Assembly (NCBI GenBank): GCA_963842335.1
Contig: CAWJGF010000011.1
Location: 1 to 64,000 of the forward strand
Length of the DNA: 64,000 bases
From: PALSA-600 sp963842335
GTDB lineage: Bacteria; Actinomycetota; Thermoleophilia; Gaiellales; Gaiellaceae
Direction: 5' to 3'
This document shows positions 33,133 through 41,836 of this stretch, piece after piece. Each line of letters begins with the position of its first letter. Within the stretch, counting starts at the first letter, position 1. The position numbers were made by a program, and so were the translations under genes. Below the pieces are notes generated by a model. It was not told the DNA's origin, searched no databases, and saw only the letters and a list, made by a program, of their open reading frames with translations.

Positions 33133-34048
33133 CTAGTCGATGCGAAGCGGGTCGCACCGATCAGCTGCTTCAGCGGGGCCGTCACTCAGTAGATGGGAGT
33201 AGACCCTCAGTGTGATGCTTGGATCCGCGTGGCCGGCGATGCGCGAGATCTGGAGGACGTTGGCGCCCTGTTGTATGAGCCGTGAGACCGCGTAGTGACG
33301 TAGATCGTGAAAGCGGAACGGGGCGACGCCGGCACGCTTGAGCGCGGGGTAGAACTCCCACTTCATCCAACCGTTCGGGCTCCTCGGCTCCCCTGTCTCC
33401 GACGGGAAGACAAAGTCTTCTGGATCGTTGAATAGGCTCCGGGCGCCCTGCTCAAGTAGGAGTTTCTCGAGTGAAGAGAACAGCGGCACCATTCGTTCGC
33501 CGGCGGCGGTTTTCGGCAGGCAGAGTTCGCCGTCTTGGTTCGACGTGCGCACGCGTAACAGCTTCCGTTCATGGTCAACGTCTTGCCAGCGGAGCCCGAA
33601 GACTTCGCCGCGACGGAGACCGGAGGAGGCAGCCAGCATGATCGGACCTCGAGTCGATGGGCCCGACACCGCGAGGACAGCCTCGATCTGCTCCCGAGTC
33701 GGGGGTGGATCGTGCGCGTCGGCCGCCCCACCCGCGGCAGGCGGATCGCAACGTTCTCGCGGACGAGACCGTCCTCCATCGCGGTGCTGAGCATGGCCCG
33801 GAGCGGTGCGAGCACGTTTCGGACGGTGTTCGCAGACGCGCCGCCAGCGGCGCGCCGGGAGGCATATTCCTTGATGTCAGCGCGCGAGAGCGACCCCAGC
33901 GGCATGCCGCCGAACTGCGGCAACAGGTCGCGCTCGAAGATGCGGCGGTAGCCGGCGAGCGTGCGAGTGCGCAGCGAGGGGCCGCGTTCGGCCAGCCAGG
34001 TCTCCGCGTACGTCGCCGCTGCGGCTCGCGAACGGACGGCTGCACCGC
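33133..34048 (-). pseudogene. Tyrosine recombinase/integrase, frameshifted and lacking its N-terminus
   Basis: Two frames together give an integrase. The upstream frame has the SAM-like core-binding domain (YAETWLAERGPSLRTRTLAGY through SANTVRNVLAPLRAMLSTAM). The downstream frame has the catalytic domain: ASSGLRRGEVFGLRW (first Arg), FHDLRHYAVSRL (HxxR), ISRIAGHADPSITLRVYSHL (third His and Tyr). They join if one C is added to the five-base run at 33701-33705. Upstream of about 34048 the usual N-terminal region is replaced by another gene in opposite orientation. Inactive as given unless the C-run is a sequencing error. Confidence 0.85.
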
Positions 34049-34049
34049 G

Positions 34050-34469
34050 CGAGAGCCGGCCGTCGTCTGGCCCGACGAAAGCGGCCGCTGGTACTGGCAC
34101 GGCATCGCCGTCCCCGCCAAACTCGCCGCAAACCGGGACAACCTCAGCGCGGAGCAGATCGCACGGATCGACAACCAGGAACTACGCCGCCTCGCCCTCG
34201 AACGGCTCGGCTGGCAGCGCTTCCTCGAGACCGCAGACGCCGAACTCCGCGCCCAAGACGACTACGGAAAACTCTGGTCGACCCAGATCCGCCTCGACGG
34301 CGAACACGCCCAGGTCGTCGAGGTCGTCAACGCAACACCCGAACCCGACGGCACCCACCGCCGCTACTTCCTCCGCGTGCCACCACGAATGAGCACCGCA
34401 CGAGAGGCCGTCGCCTGGACGTTCGGCTACGAAAACTCCGAACAGTTCATCGTCACCACGGCATCGTGA
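34050..34469 (+). pseudogene. C-terminal fragment of a DUF6745-type protein
   Basis: About 139 residues beginning REPAVVWPDESGRWYWHGI and continuing with RRLALERLGWQRFLE, QVVEVVNATPEPDGTHRRYF and MSTAREAVAWTFGYE. These features match the tail of DUF6745 proteins (assignment from memory of the family). No start codon or N-terminal part exists: the frame upstream runs into the integrase, head to head with it. The junction near 34049 is therefore a recombination breakpoint that truncated both genes. Confidence 0.65.
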
Positions 34470-34601
34470 CTCGCAATAGCGTGCCGCGAACCTCGATCCG
34501 CCTCGAGAGGATCGGCTGCTACTCCTTCCGGCTGTCCTCGTAAGAGGGCCGTCATGGCTGCCGCTGAGCGCGGCGCACGTCTCTTCGATCAGGAGGAACA
34601 G

Positions 34602-35588
34602 ATGTCTGTTCAGCAGCCCCTACGGCTTCTTGTGCTCGGCGGAACGCGGTTCGTCGGCCGCGCCCTCGTCGAGGCGGCACTTGCCCGTGGTCACGAGGTG
34701 ACGCTCTTCAACCGAGGACTGACAAATCCCGATCTCTTCCCCGAGGCCGAGAGGATCCGCGGCGACCGCACGTGCGATCTCTCGCAGTTCGCGGGTCGGA
34801 GCTGGGACGCGGTTGTCGACGTCGCCGCCTACTTCCCGCGAGTGGCCCAGGCATCCGTAGACGCACTCGCTGCGTCCGTCGAGCGCTACGTGCTCATCTC
34901 GAGCGTCTCTGTCTACGCGGATCAGTCGGTGCCGCAACACGAGGACGCTCCACTGGAGACACTCGCTGACCCAGGCGATACGAGCGCAAAGTCATACGGC
35001 GCACGCAAAGCTCGTTGCGAGCGCGTCGTCCAGGCGGCCTTCGCCGATCGCGCGACAGTCGTACGCCCCGGACTGATCGTCGGCCCCCACGACTCCACGG
35101 ACCGCTTCGCCTATTGGCCGAAGCGAATCGCGCGAGGCGGACGCGTCCTAGCGCCCGGCGCCCCAGACGATCCGCTGCAGTTCATCGACGTGCGCGACCT
35201 CGCGGACTTCGTCCTCCGGCTTGTCGAGGACGACCGAGCCGGCACCTTCAACACGACCGGCGGAATCGTCGCGTTCGGCGATCTGCTTGCGGAGTGCCGA
35301 CGAGTAGCCGGGGCAGACGCGGAGCTCGTCTGGGTCACGAGCGAGGCGCTGCTCGCCGCGGGTGTCGACCCCTGGATGGGCGTGCCACTCTGGATCGCCG
35401 CTCCGGGGTGGGAAGCGGCGAACCGAGTTCCCATCGATCGAGCGCTCTCCGCTGGACTGGCGCTGCGGCCGCTACCCGAGATCATCACAGCCGCCCTCCA
35501 CGACGATACCGACCTCGAGCTCGAGGTCGGACTCTCACCCGAGCGTGAAGCCGACCTCCTGGCCACGCTTTCGGCCGAACGCAACTGA
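34602..35588 (+). CDS. NAD-dependent epimerase/reductase-like extended SDR
   Basis: 328 residues; the AGGAGG at 34591-34596 fixes the ATG at 34602 against an in-frame ATG at 34554. Rossmann motif LLVLGGTRFVGRALVEAAL, then SFL-type VLISSVSVYAD and the catalytic pair in KSYGARKARCE, PGLIVGPHDSTDRF and PLQFIDVRDLADFV. The GGTRFVG variant is typical of mRNA-binding-protein-like/isoflavone-reductase-like SDRs with unknown substrates. Confidence 0.9.
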   Translation: MSVQQPLRLLVLGGTRFVGRALVEAALARGHEVTLFNRGLTNPDLFPEAERIRGDRTCDLSQFAGRSWDAVVDVAAYFPRVAQASVDALAASVERYVLISSVSVYADQSVPQHEDAPLETLADPGDTSAKSYGARKARCERVVQAAFADRATVVRPGLIVGPHDSTDRFAYWPKRIARGGRVLAPGAPDDPLQFIDVRDLADFVLRLVEDDRAGTFNTTGGIVAFGDLLAECRRVAGADAELVWVTSEALLAAGVDPWMGVPLWIAAPGWEAANRVPIDRALSAGLALRPLPEIITAALHDDTDLELEVGLSPEREADLLATLSAERN

Positions 35589-35649
35589 CTCGGCCCCCGC
35601 GTTGCGGGGCGTTTGCGCTCCCTGGAGGCTTGGGCCGAACGGAAACACG

Positions 35650-35945
35650 AGGCTACTGGCATTGAGTTCGGGCGTAAGGACTGTGACTCTGTGGACGTCC
35701 CGTCTGGGGCGTTTGTCAGGTTGGTGCCGGTGTTCCTCGTTCGTGACTCAGCGTAAGGATGACCCCGCGGGTGTCTTTCGAGCGATTCGTCCGGGCGAGG
35801 GAGCCGGTGCCGGCCTGGCGCCCGCTTGCTGGCCTGATCAGAAGCCTGTCCGCCCGTAGGGCGTGACTCATCACAGTCTTGCCGTCAGCGGTCTCATCCC
35901 CAGACCGGCACCGGTTTCGTTCCCCCAACGTGTGCTGGAGGTCGA
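35650..35945 (+). ncRNA. Candidate IS110 bridge RNA region
   Basis: The otherwise empty 35589-35945 stretch precedes the transposase and is rich in short complementary runs (GGTGCCGGCCTGG/CCGGCACC, GCCCGTAGGGC, GGCACCGG). IS110 recombinases of the IS621 group are guided by a bridge RNA made from exactly this part of the element (established knowledge). No fold was computed; the exact RNA limits are unknown. Confidence 0.4.
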
Positions 35946-35951
35946 TTGCTG

Positions 35952-36995
35952 ATGCTTGCAGATCAGCTGGATTACGTAGTCGGCGTTGACTCGCATCGCG
36001 ACTCACACGCGCTAGCGGTCGTCGCGGTTCCTTCCGGGGTCGTGCTCTTCGAGACGACTGTTGCCGCGGACAGTGCCGGTTACCTCGAAGCGTTTCGTGT
36101 TGCGAGCGAGCACGCGCCTGGCCGGCGTGCGTTCGCGATTGAAGGTACCGCTTCGTTCGGAGCGGGCCTGAGCCGGTTCTTGCTCGAGCGGGACGAGCAG
36201 GTGTTCGAGGTTGGTCGACTTCGTCGCGAGCGCCGTTCGGGCGGCAAGACGGATGCGCTCGACGCCATCCGGGCTGCTCGGAGTGTTCTCACACAGGAGC
36301 GTGGCGCGCTACCACGCAGCGGCGGCGAGCGCGAAGCGTTGCGGGCGTTGATGGCTGCTCGCGACGGCGCGGCGATCGCGAAGACTGCTGGGCTCAACCA
36401 ACTCTCTGCGCTGCTGGTCACGACCCCCGAGCCCCTTCGTGGCGAGCTCCGCGGCCTGACCCGCTCGCCGTTGCTGCATCGACTCGCCGCAACTCGGCCC
36501 GAGGGCAGACGCGACCCTGAACTCCGCGGCGTGCTGCTAGCCCTGCGCACGATCGCCCGACGCGTCCTCCAGCTGACAACCGAAGAGCGTCAGCTCGCGC
36601 GCGAGATCGAAAAGCTCGTTCGCAGCCTCGCTCCGCAGTTGCTCGACCAGCCAGGCGTCGGTGCACTGTCCGCCGCCCAGCTGGTGCTCTCCTGGTCCCA
36701 CCGGGGCCGACTTCCTACTGAAGCCGCGTTCGCGCGGCTCGCCGGCACAGCACCGATCCCGGCGTCCTCTGGCCAGACAATCCGCTACCGACTCGACCGA
36801 GGCGGCGACCGAAAACTCAACCGAACTCTGCATCTGATCCTCAACACCCGCAAACGGACCCACCGCCCAACAATCGACTACATCGAACGCCGGATCAGCG
36901 AAGGCAAGACGCGCCGCGAAGCGACCCGCTGCCTCAAGCGCTACCTCGCCCGCAGTCTCTACCGCCTACTCGAGAACCCACCAGCGATGACTTGA
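35952..36995 (+). CDS. IS110-family transposase (DEDD recombinase)
   Basis: 347 residues from ATG 35952, ten bases after GGAGG; TTG 35946 is the other option. N-terminal RuvC-like DEDD domain opens YVVGVDSHRDSHALAVV, with FAIEGTASFG and KTDALDAIRAAR as further acidic positions. C-terminal Tnp_20 domain has LLDQPGVGALSAAQLVLSW, AFARLAGTAPIPASSGQTIRYRLDRGGDRKLNRTLH, which includes the serine used in catalysis by IS621-type enzymes (ASSGQT). Complete and uninterrupted. Confidence 0.94.
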   Translation: MLADQLDYVVGVDSHRDSHALAVVAVPSGVVLFETTVAADSAGYLEAFRVASEHAPGRRAFAIEGTASFGAGLSRFLLERDEQVFEVGRLRRERRSGGKTDALDAIRAARSVLTQERGALPRSGGEREALRALMAARDGAAIAKTAGLNQLSALLVTTPEPLRGELRGLTRSPLLHRLAATRPEGRRDPELRGVLLALRTIARRVLQLTTEERQLAREIEKLVRSLAPQLLDQPGVGALSAAQLVLSWSHRGRLPTEAAFARLAGTAPIPASSGQTIRYRLDRGGDRKLNRTLHLILNTRKRTHRPTIDYIERRISEGKTRREATRCLKRYLARSLYRLLENPPAMT

Positions 36996-37128
36996 CAAAC
37001 ATAGAAGCATCACCCGCCCAGCCGAGCGCAAGTCTCGATTCGCGCCCCGCTCTCGCGCCCGCGGCGGTACTTCTGAATTTACATCGTGATGCCCGTTTTC
37101 CTGACATCTCCGTCGTACGGTCCGCTGG

Positions 37129-38169
37129 ATGCGCAGCGCCGTCACGCTTGTCGGGCTTCTTGCCGCTCTCGCGCTTGTCGGTTCGGGGGGCGCGACTTCG
37201 ACGCTCGACCGCGCCGACCCGACCTGGTCGTTGGACGGGACGCGCATCGCCTATTCGGTGCAGGGCACAGCAGGCGGCGCGATCGAGACCGTGGGGGCAG
37301 ACGGCTGGAGTGTCCACCGGCTGTTTCCGATCAACGACAACTGTTGCGGGACGTTGTTGTGGGCCGCCGACGACCGCATCGTCTTCGAGGCGAACTACGA
37401 ACTCTTCTCGGTCTCGGCAGATGGCGGCAAGCCAACGAAACTGTTCCGTGATACGCCGTGGTTCATCCTGTCGCCGACCGGCGAGACGGCGGCAGTCGAC
37501 TATGGCTGCGGCTGCGGGCACGCGCCGGACGCCATCGCGTTCGTGAACGTGCGGGGCGGTACGCCGGTCGTGGTCGCAAAGCCGAAGACCACGACCGACA
37601 CGATCGACGGGTTCTCGCCCGACGGCACGCTGCTCGTGTTTTCACGGCAGAAGTTCGATCCCAACGGTGGCCGCATGCCCTCGCCGACGCTGATGGCCGT
37701 GCACGTCGGCCGCAGCACGCCGGTGACCCTCGCGCACAGCGGCCTGATCGGCGCGGCCAAAATTCCGAAGGGCGCGACGAACGTCCAGTGGTCGCCGGAC
37801 GGGAACTGGATCGCGTTCGCCGGCGCCGGCGGTCTGCGCGTTGTCTCCACACACGGGGGCACGAGCCGCCTCATCGCGAAGGTGCCGAAGTACGGCTCGT
37901 TCGCGTGGTCGCCGACGTCGAAGCTGCTCGCGTACACGACGACCCCGGGGTACGGGCGCCTCGTCACCGTCGACACGGCGGGCCATCGGCGACTCCTCTG
38001 GGCCAACGCGTCGCTGCACTACGTCACGAACGACAGCTGGAACCGGCCGCAGTGGTCGCCCGACGGCACGAAGCTCGTCTTCACGGCGCTGCACGGCAAG
38101 GGCAGGCCGCCGGCGGCGCAGGTTTGGGTGGTCGGCGCCGACGGCACCGGACTGCACCAGGTCGGGTAG
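37129..38169 (+). CDS. Secreted TolB-like beta-propeller protein
   Basis: 346 residues. Signal peptide MRSAVTLVGLLAALALVGSG followed by at least four PD40/WD40-like repeats recognisable as DPTWSLDGTRIAYS, DGFSPDGTLLVFS, VQWSPDGNWIAFAG, FAWSPTSKLLAYT and PQWSPDGTKLVFT. Probably exported; binding partner unknown. A Cys pair cluster (DYGCGCGHAP) may form a disulfide or bind metal. Begins 110 bases after the IS110 element. Confidence 0.8.
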   Translation: MRSAVTLVGLLAALALVGSGGATSTLDRADPTWSLDGTRIAYSVQGTAGGAIETVGADGWSVHRLFPINDNCCGTLLWAADDRIVFEANYELFSVSADGGKPTKLFRDTPWFILSPTGETAAVDYGCGCGHAPDAIAFVNVRGGTPVVVAKPKTTTDTIDGFSPDGTLLVFSRQKFDPNGGRMPSPTLMAVHVGRSTPVTLAHSGLIGAAKIPKGATNVQWSPDGNWIAFAGAGGLRVVSTHGGTSRLIAKVPKYGSFAWSPTSKLLAYTTTPGYGRLVTVDTAGHRRLLWANASLHYVTNDSWNRPQWSPDGTKLVFTALHGKGRPPAAQVWVVGADGTGLHQVG

Positions 38170-38254
38170 CCGCCGACGCCGCACTCCGCGGACGCGGACA
38201 TTGAACCGCCATTAGCGGTCGGCCGCTCAGGGGTCTGTGAGACTCGGTTGGTCG

Positions 38255-38330
38255 GTCCAGTTAGGGGCCGTTGCCAGCCTGTGTCGTTCGTGCTGCTTGT
38301 GACTCATCAGGGGCCGGGCAAGGAACAACT
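38255..38330 (+). repeat. IS110-leader-like remnant
   Basis: GGGGCCGTTGCCAGCCTG and GTGACTCATCA in this order resemble GGGAGCCGGTGCCGGCCTGG and GTGACTCATCA in the IS110 leader (about 35797-35873), with about 30 intervening bases missing. No transposase accompanies it. Could be a solo end or a target-like sequence. Confidence 0.35.
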
Positions 38331-38370
38331 CGATGATGTTCAACCCCGGGCGAGCGTCCCGAGAGCGAGG

Positions 38371-38397
38371 CGAAGGGGCGCACGAGGCGCCCCTTCG
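38371..38397. terminator. Perfect 11-bp hairpin terminator
   Basis: CGAAGGGGCGC pairs with GCGCCCCTTCG around ACGAG. It lies 16 bases beyond the stop of the haloperoxidase gene (minus strand) and 200 bases after the propeller gene, serving both convergent transcripts. Confidence 0.8.
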
Positions 38398-38412
38398 CAG
38401 CTGATTCTCGAA

Positions 38413-39735
38413 CTACGGCGCCGGTCGGAAGTAACGATTGAGCGCCCAGTGCGCCACGTCGCGGCCGAGCTTGACGCCAGTTTCGCCCGAGTCGCGGAAG
38501 TGAAGTCCAGCCCAGACTCGCGCGTTGACGATCTCACGGTCGAGATCTTCGACGGTCGCGTAATGCCGCGTGGTCGTGAGCGTTGTGACATTACGGCCCA
38601 CGGCACCCATGATGTCGACATCGATCCGGTGTGTATCGAGCAGCTTCGCATCGACCTCGGCATCCGACGATGTCAGACAGCCGTGCGCCGCGGGATACTC
38701 CGGATGGTTCGGCGTCGTCAGTAGCGGCGTCCACGTCGGATCGGCAGTGGTCCGGTCGTTTCCGTCGATGTCCGCGTGCGGAATCGCCGTCGCCGGCCGC
38801 CAGAACGTGTAGTGGTACTTCGCGTCGAAACAAGCAATGCCCGCATCGCTGTCGACGAGATTCGCCATCGCGAGCCCACGCGCCGTTTCGAGGAGATCGA
38901 AGCCATGCTGGTCCGTGAGGGTCCGCATCGTCTGGTTGACCTGATTGATCGCGTTCGCATTCCAGAATTGGGCGACGTCGGTCTGCTCTTGTGTTCTGCT
39001 CGAGTTGTCCGCGCCGCCGTACGCGTCGAGCTCCGCGAGCTGGGTTGCGTACTTGTTGCTATCGAGCGCGAGCGGCGGCCCGGGCCGGAACTGCGATGCG
39101 CTGTCGAGCATGAACGGCTTCATGAATGCCACCCACGGAGTCTGCGCAGCCTGCACCGAGGGCGGGGGCGCGAAGGTCCAGACGCCGGCCGTCACCGGCC
39201 CCTGTCCGTACGGGGTCGAGATCGACGCGCCGAGGCCGTCGCCCGTTCTGAAGTCAATGATGTCCTCCGCTGCCGCCGTGCCGATCGCGACTCCGGCATC
39301 TTCCCCAGCAGGCGGAAGTCCAGCGAGATAGGACAGATAGGTCGCGGTCAGCGACGCCGACGGGAAGTAGTGCGACAGGATTGTGTACGACGCCGCGCCA
39401 ACGGCCGCGTCGGAGGATGCGCCCACCGGACTGACCGGCGCGGTGAAGTCGTGGTAGGGCGCATAGCGACCTTCGATCTTCGTCACGGCGTCGTAGACGG
39501 AGGCCTGCACATACGACATGTAGATAAGCCCTTCGATCTGGGCTTTCGCGGGCGACGCCGCTCGCACCGTGTTCACGGCGATGAGATTCCAGGAAAGGAC
39601 GTTGGAGGCCGATTCGGTGGCCGAGTTATGCGAGGTCACCGACGCGCTCGACGTGCCCACAACCAGAGCAAGACATGCACTCGCTGCCAAGAGGGACACG
39701 ACCGTGAGCAGGGTCAGTGTTCTTGATCGTTTCAT
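38413..39735 (-). CDS. Vanadium-dependent haloperoxidase/PAP2-superfamily secreted enzyme
   Basis: 440 residues from ATG 39735, preceded by GAGAGGAG. Signal peptide LTLLTVVSLLAASACLALVV. Vanadate-site motifs in order: YTFWRPATAIPHAD (Arg near the first motif), HPEYPAAHG (His of the P-x-x-HG loop) and GLHFRDSGETGVKLGRDVAHWAL (final Arg/His motif). It matches the bacterial vanadium chloroperoxidase-like family, whose members oxidise halides with peroxide or act as acid phosphatases; which one cannot be decided here. Confidence 0.87.
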   Translation of the reverse strand: MKRSRTLTLLTVVSLLAASACLALVVGTSSASVTSHNSATESASNVLSWNLIAVNTVRAASPAKAQIEGLIYMSYVQASVYDAVTKIEGRYAPYHDFTAPVSPVGASSDAAVGAASYTILSHYFPSASLTATYLSYLAGLPPAGEDAGVAIGTAAAEDIIDFRTGDGLGASISTPYGQGPVTAGVWTFAPPPSVQAAQTPWVAFMKPFMLDSASQFRPGPPLALDSNKYATQLAELDAYGGADNSSRTQEQTDVAQFWNANAINQVNQTMRTLTDQHGFDLLETARGLAMANLVDSDAGIACFDAKYHYTFWRPATAIPHADIDGNDRTTADPTWTPLLTTPNHPEYPAAHGCLTSSDAEVDAKLLDTHRIDVDIMGAVGRNVTTLTTTRHYATVEDLDREIVNARVWAGLHFRDSGETGVKLGRDVAHWALNRYFRPAP

Positions 39736-40023
39736 GCGAACTCCTCTCGCCGCACGATTCCCCACTCCGGCTGAAGCAGGGCAACAGCTGCAACGAGGAG
39801 AGGAGAACTCGTCGCCAGGCCCAACCGCAGCCTGCCTCAGAAGCGATCCGCGCGACTCGACTCGCTGAGCACGCGACCCTAGGTGCTCGCAACAGCTGTG
39901 TCAAACGCAACGAACTTCACAGGGCGGCAGATCGTCGTCGCGATGGGCGGCGCGACAGAGCCAATCTCTCATCGCGGTGCGCTCGGCGTCGACGGCGACC
40001 GGTTGCGCTTCGGGCCGTCGGCA

Positions 40024-40668
40024 TCACCGGGCGAGTCGGAACGGCGGGTACTCGTCGGTGACGAGGATGAATGCGTAGCCGACGACGCGGTTGGTCCACC
40101 GGAGGACGCCGAGGACGAAGTCGAATAGGCCCCGGGGATAGCGGCCGGTGAACAGGATCACAAACCAGGCGATCACCACCGAGGTCACGGCCGCGATCCA
40201 GAGGAGGGCGAGCACGATGTAGTGGGGGATCGCGAGTAGCCACTTCACGAGCGGCAGCCAGCGGTTGAGATCCTGCCTCGCGTCCGGATACGGAAAGTCG
40301 AGTGCGACACTTTGTCCGTCATCGGTAGAGGGGTATCGGTCGTCCATGAGGGCGAGATAGACACCGATCCTGTTCGAGAACCTGAGGAGTTCGAGGTTCC
40401 AGTCGAACCACCAGCGCGGGTACTTCTGCCGGAACACGATCATCAGCAGCGGCGACAGAAACAGCACGCCGCCGGTCACTCCGACCAACCTCCAACTGCC
40501 GTGCTCGCCGGGGGCGAGGCTGCCGATGCTGGCCGCGACGATCAAGATCGGGATCGCGACGATCAACCTGAACGCCGTCGTCCCGCGGTTGAGTTCGCGT
40601 TCGGGGTACTCCACAGAGAAGCGGACGGGATAGTCCGGCTCGCCGCTCATCTGGCTGGTTGACTCCAT
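40024..40668 (-). CDS. DUF4389 membrane protein
   Basis: 214 residues with four hydrophobic segments: LIVAIPILIVAASIGSL, VTGGVLFLSPLLMIVF, IPHYIVLALLWIAAV and VIAWFVILFTGRYP. DUF4389 marks are paired YPRWWFDWNLELLRFSNRIG and RYPRGLFDFVLGVLRWTNRV, an internal duplication that gives the domain twice. Function unknown. The 288 bases downstream (39736-40023) show no gene. Confidence 0.85.
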   Translation of the reverse strand: MESTSQMSGEPDYPVRFSVEYPERELNRGTTAFRLIVAIPILIVAASIGSLAPGEHGSWRLVGVTGGVLFLSPLLMIVFRQKYPRWWFDWNLELLRFSNRIGVYLALMDDRYPSTDDGQSVALDFPYPDARQDLNRWLPLVKWLLAIPHYIVLALLWIAAVTSVVIAWFVILFTGRYPRGLFDFVLGVLRWTNRVVGYAFILVTDEYPPFRLAR

Positions 40669-40771
40669 TGCTCTCCGGCCTCCACTCGCTCGTAGTAGCC
40701 CTGGCCACGAGAAGGCCGGGGATTACGTGTGAACGTAAACCACCGAGGCGCCGCCTGTGCTCTGGCAGGGC

Positions 40772-40830
40772 GACTCACGCCGTGAGTCACGACCAGGCGG
40801 TTTGCAGCGCTTCTGTGAAGTCGGGGCACT
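40772..40830. repeat. Dispersed intergenic repeat, copy A
   Basis: Begins with the palindrome GACTCACG-C-CGTGAGTC and continues ACGACCAGGCGGTTTGCAGC to TCGGGGCA. The related copy B is at 44410-44468 in the same orientation, also just after the 3' end of a minus-strand gene. Confidence 0.5.
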
Positions 40831-40861
40831 CGCCAAGACCGACCCACATGGGCGAACAGCG

Positions 40862-41836
40862 TCAGACGCTCGCCGCCAGCCGCGCATGCGGCCGCAACGT
40901 CAGCCGGAGCGTCGCGACGAGGTCGCGGAGGATCACGTCGAGAAAGACGCGTGCGATCGTGTCGTCCCGCCCGAAGAGCTGTTTGAAAGGATCGTGCGGC
41001 AGCACGAGCAGGAGGGTTCGTTCGCGCGTAATCGCGGTGACCGGCGACGGACGGTCGTCGATGAGGCTTTCGTAACCGAACGCCTTGCCTGGTCCCGCCA
41101 GACCCACGCGGACTCGGCGGTCGCCACGGATCAGCACCTTCTCGACCGCACCGTTGATCGTCAGGTAGCACGCTGACGACGGCGTTCCTTCGGCGAGTAA
41201 CGTCCTCCGCGGCGGACACATCGCGTAGCTTCCCGAGGTCAGGAAGCCCCACAGGGCCACGGCATCGAACTCGTGGAAGGTCGCCATGCGGCTCAGGTAC
41301 CTGCTGTCGGGCGGCCCGCAGGGGTCGAGCTCGGCGAGCGCGACAGCCGAGCCATGGTCGGTCGGGTCAGACAGCTCGCCGCCAAGCGTGAGCGCAAGCT
41401 GCGCGAGCTGGTTGCGTAGACGACCGGTGAACTGCGAGGCGAGGCGACGTTTGAGCTCGAATGCCGACGGATCTGGGCGTGCGAGCAGCGCGGCGAAATC
41501 GTGGCGGCCGAGCACGAGCATCGTCGTCGGCTGGGTCGCCTGCGCGGTCATCGTGTGCTCTCCGCCCTCGAGCGACCCGATCTCGCCGACCATGTCACGA
41601 GGCCCGGCCCGGCCGATCTCGACCAGGCGGCCCCCGGGCACCTGAAGCGACGCCGAAACGCCGCCCTCGACGATGAAGACCAGCTCCCGCGCCTCATCGC
41701 CCTGGCTCCAGAGAACCTCGCCCTCGGTCACCGTTCGCCGGCGCAGCACCCGCGCCAACTCAAGAAGGTCTACCTCGTCGCGGCCCTCCAGCAGCGGGAC
41801 CGTCCCGAGGAACTCGGCGGTCTCCCGCTCAGACAT
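40862..41836 (-). CDS. Protein with two cyclic-nucleotide-binding-like domains
   Basis: 324 residues from ATG 41836. First cNMP-binding beta barrel: VPLLEGRDEVDLLELARVL, EGEVLWSQGDEARELVFIVEG, MVGEIGSLEGGEHTMTAQA (phosphate-binding cassette with GEIGSL). Second domain: RTLLAEGTPSSACYLTING and GPGKAFGYESLIDDRPSPVTA, with a weaker cassette. No DNA-binding helix-turn-helix or kinase domain. Its start overlaps the stop of the amidotransferase gene by eight bases, so both are one transcript. Confidence 0.85.
   Translation of the reverse strand: MSERETAEFLGTVPLLEGRDEVDLLELARVLRRRTVTEGEVLWSQGDEARELVFIVEGGVSASLQVPGGRLVEIGRAGPRDMVGEIGSLEGGEHTMTAQATQPTTMLVLGRHDFAALLARPDPSAFELKRRLASQFTGRLRNQLAQLALTLGGELSDPTDHGSAVALAELDPCGPPDSRYLSRMATFHEFDAVALWGFLTSGSYAMCPPRRTLLAEGTPSSACYLTINGAVEKVLIRGDRRVRVGLAGPGKAFGYESLIDDRPSPVTAITRERTLLLVLPHDPFKQLFGRDDTIARVFLDVILRDLVATLRLTLRPHARLAASV

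Larger units (their letters stand above)
35650..37015 (+). mobile_element. IS110-family insertion sequence (limits approximate)
   Basis: One transposase gene (35952-36995) with about 300 noncoding bases upstream and a short right end (GACTTGACAAACATAG just after the stop). IS110 elements lack terminal inverted repeats, so the ends cannot be fixed from a single copy. The left noncoding part includes two GTGACTCA motifs (35743 and 35866 areas). Confidence 0.75.

Noticed and set aside
32900..33157. 85-codon minus-strand frame after the integrase
   Set aside because: It overlaps the integrase end, has no ribosome site, and its composition gives no recognisable fold.
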